From Ailanthus altissimus (lineage: Eukaryota; Streptophyta; Magnoliopsida; Sapindales; Simaroubaceae), in assembly GCA_946807835.1 (NCBI GenBank), contig OX327691.1, forward strand, positions 14,931,688 through 14,995,687: a stretch of 64,000 nt of DNA. The letters are read 5' to 3'. The translations under genes and the position numbers were made by a program. The notes under the pieces are model-generated. The model saw only the letters and a list, made by a program, of their open reading frames with translations, searched no databases and was not told the origin of the DNA. This document shows positions 11,924 to 21,901 of the stretch, piece by piece. Every line of letters starts with the position of its first letter. Position 1 is the stretch's first letter.

Positions 11924-12611
11924 TGTAAGAATATTGGTTGAAAATTATTGAGATATGATTTAGAGAATAAGTTAAGTGCGTACGAATTGAAGACTGACTC
12001 GAAAGGAGGCAGAAAATGAAGAGGGGCACATCAAGTGCCAGTGCAGTGGCGACTAGTGTGGGGGTCGTGGCTCCCAATCCAGCACTTGAGAGCCACAGTG
12101 CTCAGACGGGCGCACCAGCGCCGCGGCGGTGAGAGCCCAATGTTCGGTGCTGGAGATGGGAATAGTATCTCGAAATAAAGAAACTTTTTTATTTTGTCTT
12201 CCACTTATTTCAGGATTCCTTAATATGACTCCCACATGTATAGAGTAAACCTAGGACGTCCCAAAACTTATATAAAGGCTATCAATTGGCTTGTAAACAG
12301 ATCTGTGTGATCAAGGTAGAATCTAAGTGATCATCAACAATCTTTGTGGTTCTTTGTAAGAGAAAATTCCTAGAGTGTAAGAGAGAGTTTTCTTTGTGAT
12401 CTTTTTTGTAAAAGTCATACTTTGTGAGTGTCTTGTGATTCACAATAAGAAGAAGAGTGTAATATTGATCCGCTGTGGACGTAGGCAAGTTGCCGAATCA
12501 CGTAATTTTTTGTGTGTTCTTCTTCTACCCTTTCTCTCTTTATTTCTTAATTACTTGTTCTGCATATATCGGTTGGGTGATTTTGCTTATTTGTATGCTT
12601 CCGCTTCAACA
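11924..12611 (+). mobile_element. Solo LTR of the same copia family, opposite orientation, nested in the 3' LTR
   Basis: The 688-bp segment runs from TGTAAGAAT to CTTCAACA and is the reverse complement of the host LTR family. It contains the same GC-rich block (ACTCGAAAGG to CGGCGGTGAG) and the same ends. It is flanked by an exact 5-bp duplication, TAAAG at 11919-11923 and 12612-12616, as expected for copia integration. The matching site in the intact LTR is AATTAAAG ending at 17990. No internal region remains, so LTR-LTR recombination has probably reduced a full insertion to a solo LTR. Confidence 0.85.
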
Positions 12612-12997
12612 TAAAGAAATAAAAGAAAAAGAGGTAAAAGAAAAACACACAAAAATTTACGTAATTCGGCAATTTACCTATGTTCACGACGAAATAAAAT
12701 CACTCACTCTCATTATTAAATTACAAGACACTCATAAAATTTTACAAGAAAGATCATAAAGAAAAACTCTTTATTCCTTAATTACTTGTTCTGTATATAT
12801 TGGTTGGGTGATTTTATTTGTTTGTGTGCTTCCGCTTCAACATAAAGAAATAAAAGAAAAAGAGGTAAAAGAAGAACACACAAAAATTTATGTGGTTCGA
12901 CAATTTACCTATATTCACGGTGAAATAAAATCACTCTCATTATTAAATCACAAGACACTCATAAACTTTTACAAGAAAGATCATAAAGAAAAACTCT
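12536..12997. repeat. 231-bp tandem duplication across the solo-LTR/LTR junction
   Basis: The sequence from CTCTTTATTTCTTAATTAC (12536) through the LTR end, the TAAAG site and about 155 bp of host LTR recurs from 12767 as CTCTTTATTCCTTAATTAC. The words GCTTCCGCTTCAACATAAAG occur in both units. The offset is about 231 bp, with CTCTT at the junctions. The duplication includes the solo-LTR boundary, so it happened after that insertion. Confidence 0.85.
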
Positions 12998-13412
12998 CTC
13001 TTACAATTTAGGGATTTTCTCTCATTAAAAATCACAAAGAAGATTTAATCACTAAGATTTCTTGGGTTATCACAAAGATGTGTTTACAAGCCAATAGAGA
13101 GCCTTTATATAAGCCTTTGAACGTTCTAGGTTTACGCTAAACGTATGAGAGTCGTATTATGAAGTCCTGAAGTAAGTGAGAGACGAAATAAGACGAGTCA
13201 AAACAGGAAACTCTTTCCAGCACCTAGCGCCACGGTGCTCAGGTTCTATTTTGGGTGCCGCGGCCCATACTTCTATTCGTCGTGGTGTCTATGTCTGGTA
13301 CTGTCTTCTTCGTTTTTCACTTCCTTTCGCATTCGTCTTTGATCCTCGCGCACCCTACGTACTTGACTTGTTCTCCAAATCATATCTCGATGATTTTCAA
13401 TTAATATTCTAA

Positions 13413-13431
13413 AAACTCTCCTCCTTGATTC
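13413..13431 (-). other. Polypurine tract of the copia element
   Basis: Read on the minus strand this is GAATCAAGGAGGAGAGTTT, directly before the 3' LTR. Its position and purine content fit the plus-strand primer site. Confidence 0.65.
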
Positions 13432-13812
13432 AAAATCAACTACAAAGTAACTCGGTCTCTCATTTTTGCATCTTCGGTTACCCTCACAAAGTAGTGACTC
13501 CGATTATGTCATTGCATAGGATGAACTTAACTTAGGGCAATGGCTTCATCAATATATCAGCAGGATTTTTAGACGACGCTATTTTTGTTAGACTAACATC
13601 ACTACTTTGGACAATTTCTCGAATGTAATGGAGCCTCGTGTCAATGTGTTTTGACCTCTCGTGAAACACTTAATGCTTGCTTAGGTGTATAGCACTTTGG
13701 CTATCACAATATACACTGGTATTCACATCTTCATTAGTCAATACCTCCGCGCATATGCCTTTCAAACACACGGCCTCTTTAATAGCTTCACTAACGGCTA
13801 AGTACTCCGCCT

Positions 13813-16800
13813 CTATGGTAAATAGTGCAACCACATGTTGTAGAACTGATCACTAACACATACTATACACAAACACTGTGAATACGCCGCCAACGATCTT
13901 CTCTTGTCTACATCACCTGCATAATTTGAGTCTACGTACCCTCTTATCATTTCATTGCTATCCTCATCCCTCTTATACATCAATCTGTGATTTGACATCC
14001 TCTTGAGATATCTCAAAATCTATTTCACTGCAAGCCAGTGATCTTTACCCGAATTTGTTATGTATCTACTCACCACACTCATAGCCTGTGCGATGTCTGG
14101 TATTGTACAAACCATTGCATATATGATACTCCCCACAGCGCTTGTATACAGTACTTTACTCATGTACAGTTTCTCCTTTTCGAATGTCGGCGACTGTGCT
14201 GCTGAAAGTCTGAAATGCATGGCCAAAGGAGTAGAGACAGCTTTTGCATTGCACATACCAAACTTTCTAGAATTTTGAGTATATATTGTTGTTGGGACAA
14301 GAAGATAACCTCTCTTCTTTCCCTCACAATATCCATACTCAATATTCTCTTAGCTGCTCTCAAATCCTTTATCTTAAACTCGCTACTCAACTACTTTTTA
14401 AGCTTATGTATTTCTTCCATATTCTTACATGTGATCAACATATCATCGACGTATAAAAGTAAATACATCATCTCATAACTTATGTTATTAAAGTACACAC
14501 ATTCATCATACTTGCTCCTACTAAAGCAACGAGCCATTATAAACTCATCAAATCTCCTATACCACTGTCTAGGTAATTGCTTTAACCAATATAATAACTT
14601 CTTTAGCAAATAAGTATGATCTTCTTTCTCGGGCTCCTCAAACCCATGTGGTTGTGCCATGTATATCGTTTCTTCAAGTTCTCTATGTAGAAAAGTTGTC
14701 TTTACATCCATTTGCTCTAGATGCAAATCAAGATTTCACATATGGCTAACAAAATCCTAATAGATGTGTGCTTGACCACTTGAGAGAATATCTCATAAAA
14801 CTCAACTCCCTCTCTCTGAGTAAAACCTTGTGCAACTAACCTAACTTTGAATCTCGTAGGCTCTATCCTCGGTATCCTCGGTATCCTCTACTTCACCTTA
14901 TACACTCATTTGCACCCAACTAATATCTTTTGAAGTCTCTCCACCAACTTTTAGGCATTGTTCTTCTTAAGAGAACTAATCTCTTCTTCCATGGCCCGCT
15001 GTCATTCTTTCTTGTTTTCATTCTTTATAACCTCACCATATGTCCTAAGATTATCATACTCAAAAGTAGGGGTGGGCAATTTCAGGTTTAAGTCGGGTTC
15101 AGAATTCCTGAACCAAACTCGATCAGGATACCGAAATGTGTCCCAATCGGGACACATTTTAGGTCGGGATTTGTCCCGACCCAACCTCTGGTCTGGTTGG
15201 GAAATCTCAATTTTTTTATTAAAAAATATTATTTTGAAACGATGTAGTTTTGATTCGTGTTCGGGATGAGTCGAGATAATTAGGGACTGTACGGAATGGT
15301 TCGGGTCGGGTTCAGAATGATTCGGGATAGGTTCGGGTCGGGTTGAGAATTCCCGTTCTGGTTTGGGAAATTTCCAAACTCGACCCGTCCCATTTGAGAT
15401 AGAAAATTTTATCCCGAACGAGTCTCGAACCTATTTCAGTTCTCGTCCTGACCTGAAATTTCAGGACGGATCGAGTTGAGTTAGGGAATAATGCTTACCC
15501 CTATTCAAGAGTGTAAGCAGAATTAAAATCATGAGCAACTAGATCTGTTTGTGCATACCTGACTAGTGGGTTAATCGTTCTCCTTAGCCTGTCTCTAGTT
15601 AGCTGGTACTCTTCAAGTTCTATTTCAGGAGTCCTAGTCTTTTTTTGGGTGAACTTGGAGGAACTCGTCGGTGTTCTTAGTTCATCTTCAAGGATCTCCT
15701 CGTTGAAGTACTGATCTGGGGGCATATCAGATCTACTCTCAAGTTCCACTTCAACTTCTATTGACTCGGGTGTTTAGTCTTCTTTAGACATAGGTTCTTC
15801 TTTCTCATCTTTTTGGGAGGCTTTCAGCATGGTCATCTCATCGAACGTTACGTTATGGCTTATAATACTCATTTGTGGTGTTAAGTCTTTACATTATATC
15901 TTGTATCCTTTCACTCTTTCTGGATATCCTATGAATACCCATTTGATAGCTCTAGGTTCCAACTTCATCTCCTTAACATGTACAAAGGCAGAACGACCAA
16001 ATATTTTGAGGTAATCATACTTAGGAAGATTGCCAGACCATTTCTCTTCTGGTGTCTTAAAGTCAATTGCTGATAAGGGACTTCTGTTAATCAAATAAGC
16101 TGCAGTCACTGCAGCTTCTCCCCAAAATACCTTGGACATCTTTGCATTAGTAAGCATGTATCTAACCCTTTTAAGTAGGGTCCTATTCATCCTCCCAGCT
16201 ATGTCATTCTACTGTGATGTTGAACTTATCATTCTATGCCTTACAATCCATACTTGGCACAAAACTCATAAAACTCTTTATTGCAAAATTCGAGGCCATT
16301 GTCAGTTATTAATATTTTTATTCTTTTGCCAGTTTGATTCTTAACAAGAGCCTTCTAAGTCTTGAACACATTAAATGCTTGATCCTTATTTTTCAACACA
16401 TAGACTCACAACTTTTTTGAATGGTCATAAATTAAACTGAGAAAATATCTGGCACCACTATGAGTAGCTATCTGAACTGGTCCTCAAAGATCCGAGTGTA
16501 TGTAGTCAATAGTCTTCTTAGTCTTGTGCTTGTCGGTACTAAACTTCATCCTATGTGCTTTCCCAAGCACACAATGCTCACAAAACTCCAAGGGCTGGAA
16601 CTTATCCTTACCAAACGCCTTTTGATGAAATAACTCCTTCAGGTTTCTCTTGCCTAGGTATGCCAGTCTAAGATGCCACAACTTGATTTGCATACTCTTA
16701 TCATCTATAGAGAACAATGCAAAACCATTCATGACTTCACCTTTAAGCATATAAACGCCTTTGTGCTTTTTTCTTTTCATTACCACCATGGAACCCTTCA

Positions 16801-17894
16801 ATACTCTCAAAACCCCTCCGTCGATCTTGATGGAACACCCGTTCTGGTCTAAAGTCCATAGTGAGATCAAGTTCCTTTTATGGTCAGGAACATACCTAAC
16901 ATCTGTCAACTTTCTCACTCGCCCATCATATAGCCTAAGTTTAACACTACTAATTTCCATAATTTGACATGGAATATCATTACTCATTAATACCTTACCA
17001 CCACTAATGGGCTGGAAATTTACAAACCAAGACTTGTGGTACAACCAGAATCAAGAACTCATTGTTTAATGTTCTTACCATTAGTAACGATGAGTGTCTC
17101 TGCGTTGCCATAGCTATCATCATAGGCAAGCGCAGCATCCGCTTTCTTCTTGTCTTGTACTCTATTCTCAGGACAATCATTTATGAATTGCTCATCTTTC
17201 TTACAGTAATAGCACTTCCTATGAGTCCTAGACTTCGATCTTGAGCCCATTTTCCTTCCATCTCTATATGAGGGCCTTCCTCCTATAGATAAATTTTCTG
17301 CATTGCCCTCGATCTGCTTCCCTAATAACTTTGAGTTTAATGATGATTTCACATCGCTCATCATTAAACTCTCTCAGCCGTAGAGTAGCGTATCAACAAA
17401 GCTCTCATAACTCTTAGGGAGTGAACTCAGCAGGATAATTGCTCTATCTTCATCTTTTATCTTGATGTTGATAACCTCAAGATTAATGATGATTTTATTG
17501 AAAGTGTCTATATGATCTTTTATCGGTGTCCCCTCTGACATAGACAATAGTTTATTCTTTATATGAAATATATTGGCCAACGATTTTCGCATATAAAGAG
17601 AGTCAAGCTTCTTCTATAGACCTATCGTCGTCGTCTTACTTGCAACTTTTCTTAGTACTTCATCGTTCAATGATAAAACGATTGTGCTATGAACTCTTTC
17701 TTGAATGTCTCTTCTTTTTGCTTCAGCTTTAGATGACTCTGGCGTCTTCTCTTCATCACTAGATAGAACTGCAGTCTCCTCTAATGCCGAGCCTAGCCTT
17801 TGGCTCACCAACAACGCCTTTACTTTCATCTTCTACAGATTGAAGTTATTTATACTGTTGAATTTCTTTACCTCATACTTAGGTGAGGCCATGT
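13813..17894 (-). pseudogene. Copia gag-pol polyprotein, multiply disrupted
   Basis: Reading begins MASPKYEVKKF near 17892 and meets a TAG after FNSINNFNL. It then continues as a gag region (LLSSLPKSYESFVDTLL near 17374-17592). A zinc knuckle CYYCKKDEQFINDC near 17180-17220 has Gln where the CCHC histidine should be. Protease is marked by LDSGCTT near 17040. A GAG-pre-integrase segment (LWHLR..LEFCEHCVLGKAHR) covers 16484-17044. Integrase (AGRMNRTLL..FWGEAAVTAAYLINRSP) covers 15894-16200. RT covers about 14391-15060 and 15504-15750, with QMDVKTTFLHRELEETIYM and YVDD near 14440-14456. The connection and RNase H region (ILRYLKR, GYVDSNYAGDVDKRRS) ends near 13813. Stops and frame changes separate most blocks. 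Confidence 0.88.
15067..15503. mobile_element. hAT-type MITE inserted in copia pol
   Basis: The 437-bp GC-richer insert starts TAGGGGTGGGCAAT and ends ATGCTTACCCCTA, giving short terminal inverted repeats. It is flanked by CTCAAAAG (15059-15066) and TTCAAGAG (15504-15511), an imperfect 8-bp duplication as expected for hAT. The interior repeats CGGGTCGGG and CCCGACCC words. Removing it joins the pol reading HDFNSAYTL to EYDNLRTYGEV, which supports a clean insertion. It has no coding capacity. Confidence 0.8.
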
Positions 17895-17904
17895 CTATTT
17901 AGAA

Positions 17905-17920
17905 CCAGGCTTTGATACCA
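17905..17920 (-). other. Primer binding site (initiator tRNA-Met type)
   Basis: On the minus strand the sequence TGGTATCAAAGCCTGG lies three bases after the LTR end (CTTCAACA). It is close to the complement of the plant initiator tRNA-Met 3' end, the usual copia primer. Confidence 0.75.
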
Positions 17921-17923
17921 GTT

Positions 17924-18593
17924 TGTTGAAGTGGAAGCACACAAACAAGTAATATTACCCAAACAAATAGTGCAGAACAAATAATTAAAGGAATTAAAGA
18001 GAGAAATGTAGAAGAACACACAGAAAATTACGTGGTTCGACAACTTGCCTACGTCAACGGCGGATCAAGATCACTCACTCTTATTATTGAATCACAAGGC
18101 AATCAAAAAGCATGCATTTTACAAGAAAGATCACAAAGAAAAACTCTATCTTGCAATTTAAGGATTTTCTCTCACTAGAACCACAAAAAAGATTTAATTA
18201 CTAAGATTTTTTGGGTTATCATAAAGATGTGTTTACAAGCCAATAGAGAATTTTTAGGATATCTTAAGTTTACCCTAAACATATGAAAGTCGTATTATAG
18301 AGTTTTGAAGCAAGTGAGAGACGAAATAAGACGAGTTAAAACGAAAAACTCTTTTCCGTGCCCAGCGCCGTAGCTCTTAGTGCTCATCACCGCGACGCTA
18401 ATCACCTGGCGTCGTGGCGCTCAGATTCTATTTGGGCGCTGGGACGCCCACTCTTGGTCGCCGCAACGTCCATACCTGATATTGCCTTCTTTGTTTTTTA
18501 CCTCTTTTTGCGTTCATCTTTAATCTTCGCGCACCTTACGCACTTAACTTATTCTCCAAATCATATCTCGATGATTTTTAATTAACATTCTCA
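17924..18593 (-). repeat. 5' LTR of the copia element
   Basis: The 670-bp repeat runs from TGTTGAAGTGG to TTCTCA on the plus strand, with TG/CA ends. It holds a GC-rich block (CAGCGCCGTAGC to CGCTGGGACGCCC, about 18358-18450) shared with the other LTR copies. It is uninterrupted and serves here as the reference for the family. Confidence 0.88.
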
Positions 18594-21119
18594 ATCTATA
18601 ATATATATATATATTATCAATTTTTTAAGTCTTTTAAAAATTAATATGGTACATGTGATTATATAATAATAAGAATAGTAAATGTGTAAGAAATAAATTA
18701 AAAGGACAAACAAACTCTTAACTTTTAGAATTATTATCCATTGTTATGATTGTTATATTAAATCGATACTAAACAATATATTGTAAAAAAAATTATATTA
18801 TGTCGTGATAAAAATTGCAATATTAATACTTTGAGTATTAATAATTATTGGATTGTAGAAAATCAATTTCTACCTCACAACAGTAGGATATATTTAATTT
18901 AAAAATTACTCAATTATATATTGAAATATTTATTGTCAAATATGTGTAAGATATAAGCCATCAATAAATATAATATAAAATCATATATGTATATATATCA
19001 TAAGAAAATTTAGCCTTAAATGTAAAATAAACATGCTAAAGAATATTGTCTTAAAGCCGAATAATTTTTCTATCATGCAAGTAAAAATGAGTCGATATAA
19101 CTTCAACATATAACTCAATGCTCATAACTAATCTTCATTAATGAACATGATCATTGAGAGAAAATATCAAATCCTTATAGTTATAGTTGTTAAAAAATAT
19201 AATATAAAAAATATTTATTTTATTTTTATGTTTATATTAACTTTTTTTCTCCTCTTCACTCTCTAACTTCTAATAAAAAAGGTATTTTTTATATAACAGT
19301 AAATAGTCAAGTATTAATTCTAATATAAATAAGAACAATTTAATACATTTTAACTCCTATAATAACTTAATATATAAAAACTCTCATATAGTAATAACAT
19401 ATATATTTTGTAACTTTTACACATTTAAATTTAATTTAATTTCTAATTTTAAAATATTATAATCATTATATAATGTTGATAATTTATTAGTAATAACTTA
19501 ATATAAAAATTATATTTAAATTATGTAATTCATGAAATATTTACAAGAATTTTAAAACATTTATCCAACAACAATATCAATACTTTAGTTATTAATGATC
19601 ATTAGATTAAAGAAATTTCACCTCGACCTTTAATATGTTTTTTCGAAATATATTGAATTTCGTTAAAGAAACTAATAAAAATACAAAATTAAGGGCTTTT
19701 AATAAAAATTAAGAAAATTAATGAGCCCTAATGATATATTACACACTAACAAATACCCAACGACCTCAACCCATTGCACGTAAAGAAAATAAACTAATCC
19801 CTAACTGAAAAAATATTTTAAAAAAACAGGAGAAAAACAAAACAATCATGATAGTCAAAGAGTAAAATAAAACAACTCTAACGGAGTCGGCACATTACCT
19901 ACAATTACAAGAAAAGAATCGACAAAAAAAGTAATAAGTGTCATTTCGCATAATCTTTCAAGTAACCAAATCCAAATTACATAATCTTTCAAGTAACCAA
20001 ATCCAAATTACATAATCTCTTTTTTCTTTATACTTTGTTCTCATTTGACTTCTTGCAAGTAAAAATATCTAACGTTTTTAATAATCACACCAACTCAAAT
20101 TTTTGTCGGCAATCATCACAAGCATTGTAAAACGAAGTAAATATAATAATTAAGACTGGTGTGGTTGAATTTTTTAAATATAATTTTTTTTTAAAAAATT
20201 ATTAATTATTTAATTGTTAATTAAAAAAATATTTATTATATATAAGTTTAATTTATTATGTATTTTTTTAAATTTAATTTATTAAAATATAATAATTAAG
20301 TAAAATTAATATTTAATAATTAATGAATTAATATAAATGACTATATTTGGTACCAAAATTAAAAATAAAATAATAATTTTTTTTATTTTAAATAATAAAA
20401 TAATCAACAAAAATTTTAGTAGATTTTTATAAAAATATGATAATTTTTAAAAAAATATTAAAAATATGTTAGTTGAGTATGTTTTTATTAAGAGTACACT
20501 ATGAAAATAACAAAATATTATTATAGTATATGTGACATTACACACATATTAAAAAAATTTAAAAAGTATAATTTTAAAACTTCAAAATTTAAATTTTTAC
20601 GAGTAGAGATAAAATAATTTTTTTAGTTTTTAAAAGTTATTATTTAATTATAACTAAATATCATAAAAAAAATTGAAAAGAGATTTTAGTTTTAAAAAAA
20701 CTTTTTTGGCCAGTAGAGCTACTTTATTAAATGGATATTTACATCATAAATAACAATTGCACACAAAATAAGAAAAAATTGAACCAAACTTGGATCTATT
20801 AGAGAGTCGGGTGGAGTCGAGTTACAGGTGACAAAAGCACTAAAAGCATTGTAAGCATAACGATATTACATAAGAATGGTAAAATTATCCATAAATTTAT
20901 AAATTTATTAAAATCCGCTTGTATTAAAAAAGATTTAATAAAGTTTGAAGTGGGTTTAGTACAGGTTTGGTATAAAAAAATTAAAATCCACAATAAATAT
21001 ATGATAGGTACGAGTTCAATAAAAAATTCTTAGATACTTGCAACGGGAATCTGCAGTATAACATTTTTTTTTCATAATTCCTTTAGAAAAAAAAAAGTAA
21101 TACGCTGCATATTACAAGC
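18594..21119. other. AT-rich intergenic DNA
   Basis: No gene or classifiable element is seen. It contains a TA run near 18600-18615 and a 31-bp tandem repeat (listed separately). Confidence 0.6.
19949..20010. repeat. 31-bp perfect tandem duplication
   Basis: The unit starting CATAATCTTTCAAGTAACC occurs at 19949-19979 and again without change at 19980-20010, followed by a third partial start CATAATCT. The identity of the copies indicates a recent event in otherwise old DNA. Confidence 0.9.
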
Positions 21120-21120
21120 T

Positions 21121-21570
21121 TAGTTAACGTGCTTAGCATGCATGCTAGAAGCGCATGTTACCCACTTAGCAACGTTGCGCGCTTACCATGTGTGCTAAGC
21201 GGTAGACACGCAACGTTACAAGTGTAGCATGTGCTCTTAACATGCATATTAAGCGTTAGGCGTGCAACCGTACGTATTTAGTGTGCACTCGTAGCACATG
21301 TGTTAAGTACATTAGGCGCACAATGTTACGCGTTTTTAGTTTTCGCTCTTAACATGTATGTTAAGCATTACGTATTTAATGTATATTTATAATATGTATT
21401 CTAAGCGCTAAGTGTACAATGTTGCGTAACATGTATTTATAATATGCATGTTAAGTGTACAATGTTGCATGCTTAATATATATTTTTAGTATGCATGCTA
21501 AGCGTATTAAATGTACAATGTTATAAATTTTTAATATCTATTCCTAACACGTATATTAAGCATTATATAT
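21121..21570. repeat. Degenerate palindromic minisatellite (about nine units of ~52 bp)
   Basis: A near-palindromic core of the form CTTAACATGCATGTTAAGC recurs about nine times, near 21138, 21183, 21236, 21290, 21348, 21391, 21440, 21488 and 21546, at 43-58 bp spacing. Between cores lies a second conserved block around GCGTGCAACGTTACG, later decayed to TGTACAATGTTG. The first units are GC-richer and the last are AT-shifted, as if decay by C-to-T change grows along the array. The array ends about 330 bp before the TLC gene start. I cannot assign it to a known element. Confidence 0.7.
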
Positions 21571-21901
21571 TAATTATTAAATTCGTTTAAAATTTATGAA
21601 TAATTTATTGTAAATTTAATAATTAGTATATATTTACTAAAATGAATTTGATATTAAAATTTTAAATTTATAATAAATTTAAATAAATTGTTTTTTAATA
21701 TTTTGTTTTAAAACTAAATGCAAATATAAATTTAGAGGTATTCGTCCGAACACAACGGGCTGTCATCCTACTCTTTAACTCTTAAATCTTTAGAAACTAT
21801 CAACCGAAAGCTTTCACCAAGCTCTCAGTGCATTTTGTTCGTTTATCTCTTAAATTCACAATTCTAGACTTCTAGTGATAGATTTGGGAGCTTCTTTCTG
21901 A

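Larger units (their letters stand above)
11857..13412 (-). repeat. 3' LTR of the copia element (interrupted)
   Basis: Bases 11857-11923 (67 bp, beginning TATTGAAGTG) align without gaps to 17924-17990 of the other LTR. Alignment resumes after the inserted solo LTR at 12612 (TAAAGAAATAAAAG) and continues to ATTCTAA at 13412. Between the two LTRs, 14 of 17 differences in the first 67 bp are C-to-T or G-to-A in this copy by my hand count. Confidence 0.85.
11857..18593 (-). mobile_element. Ty1-copia LTR retrotransposon, decayed, with nested insertions
   Basis: Two LTRs flank a gag-pol region read on the minus strand. The 5' LTR is 17924-18593. The 3' LTR is 11857-13412 and is interrupted. A PBS similar to the 3' end of initiator tRNA-Met (minus strand TGGTATCAAAGCC) lies next to the 5' LTR, and a purine-rich tract lies next to the 3' LTR. 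Domain order gag, protease, integrase, RT, RNase H identifies the copia class. Many stops and frameshifts show the copy is dead. Three later events are visible inside: a solo LTR (11924-12611), a 231-bp duplication (12536-12997) and a hAT MITE (15067-15503). I found no clear target duplication for the whole element. Confidence 0.9.

Noticed and set aside
18594..18600. Target-site duplication of the whole copia element
   Set aside because: The base strings outside 11857 and 18593 do not match, so I do not claim one.
21121..21570. CRISPR-like array
   Set aside because: The units are degenerate, palindromic and tandem, with no unique equal-length spacers, and the genome is eukaryotic.
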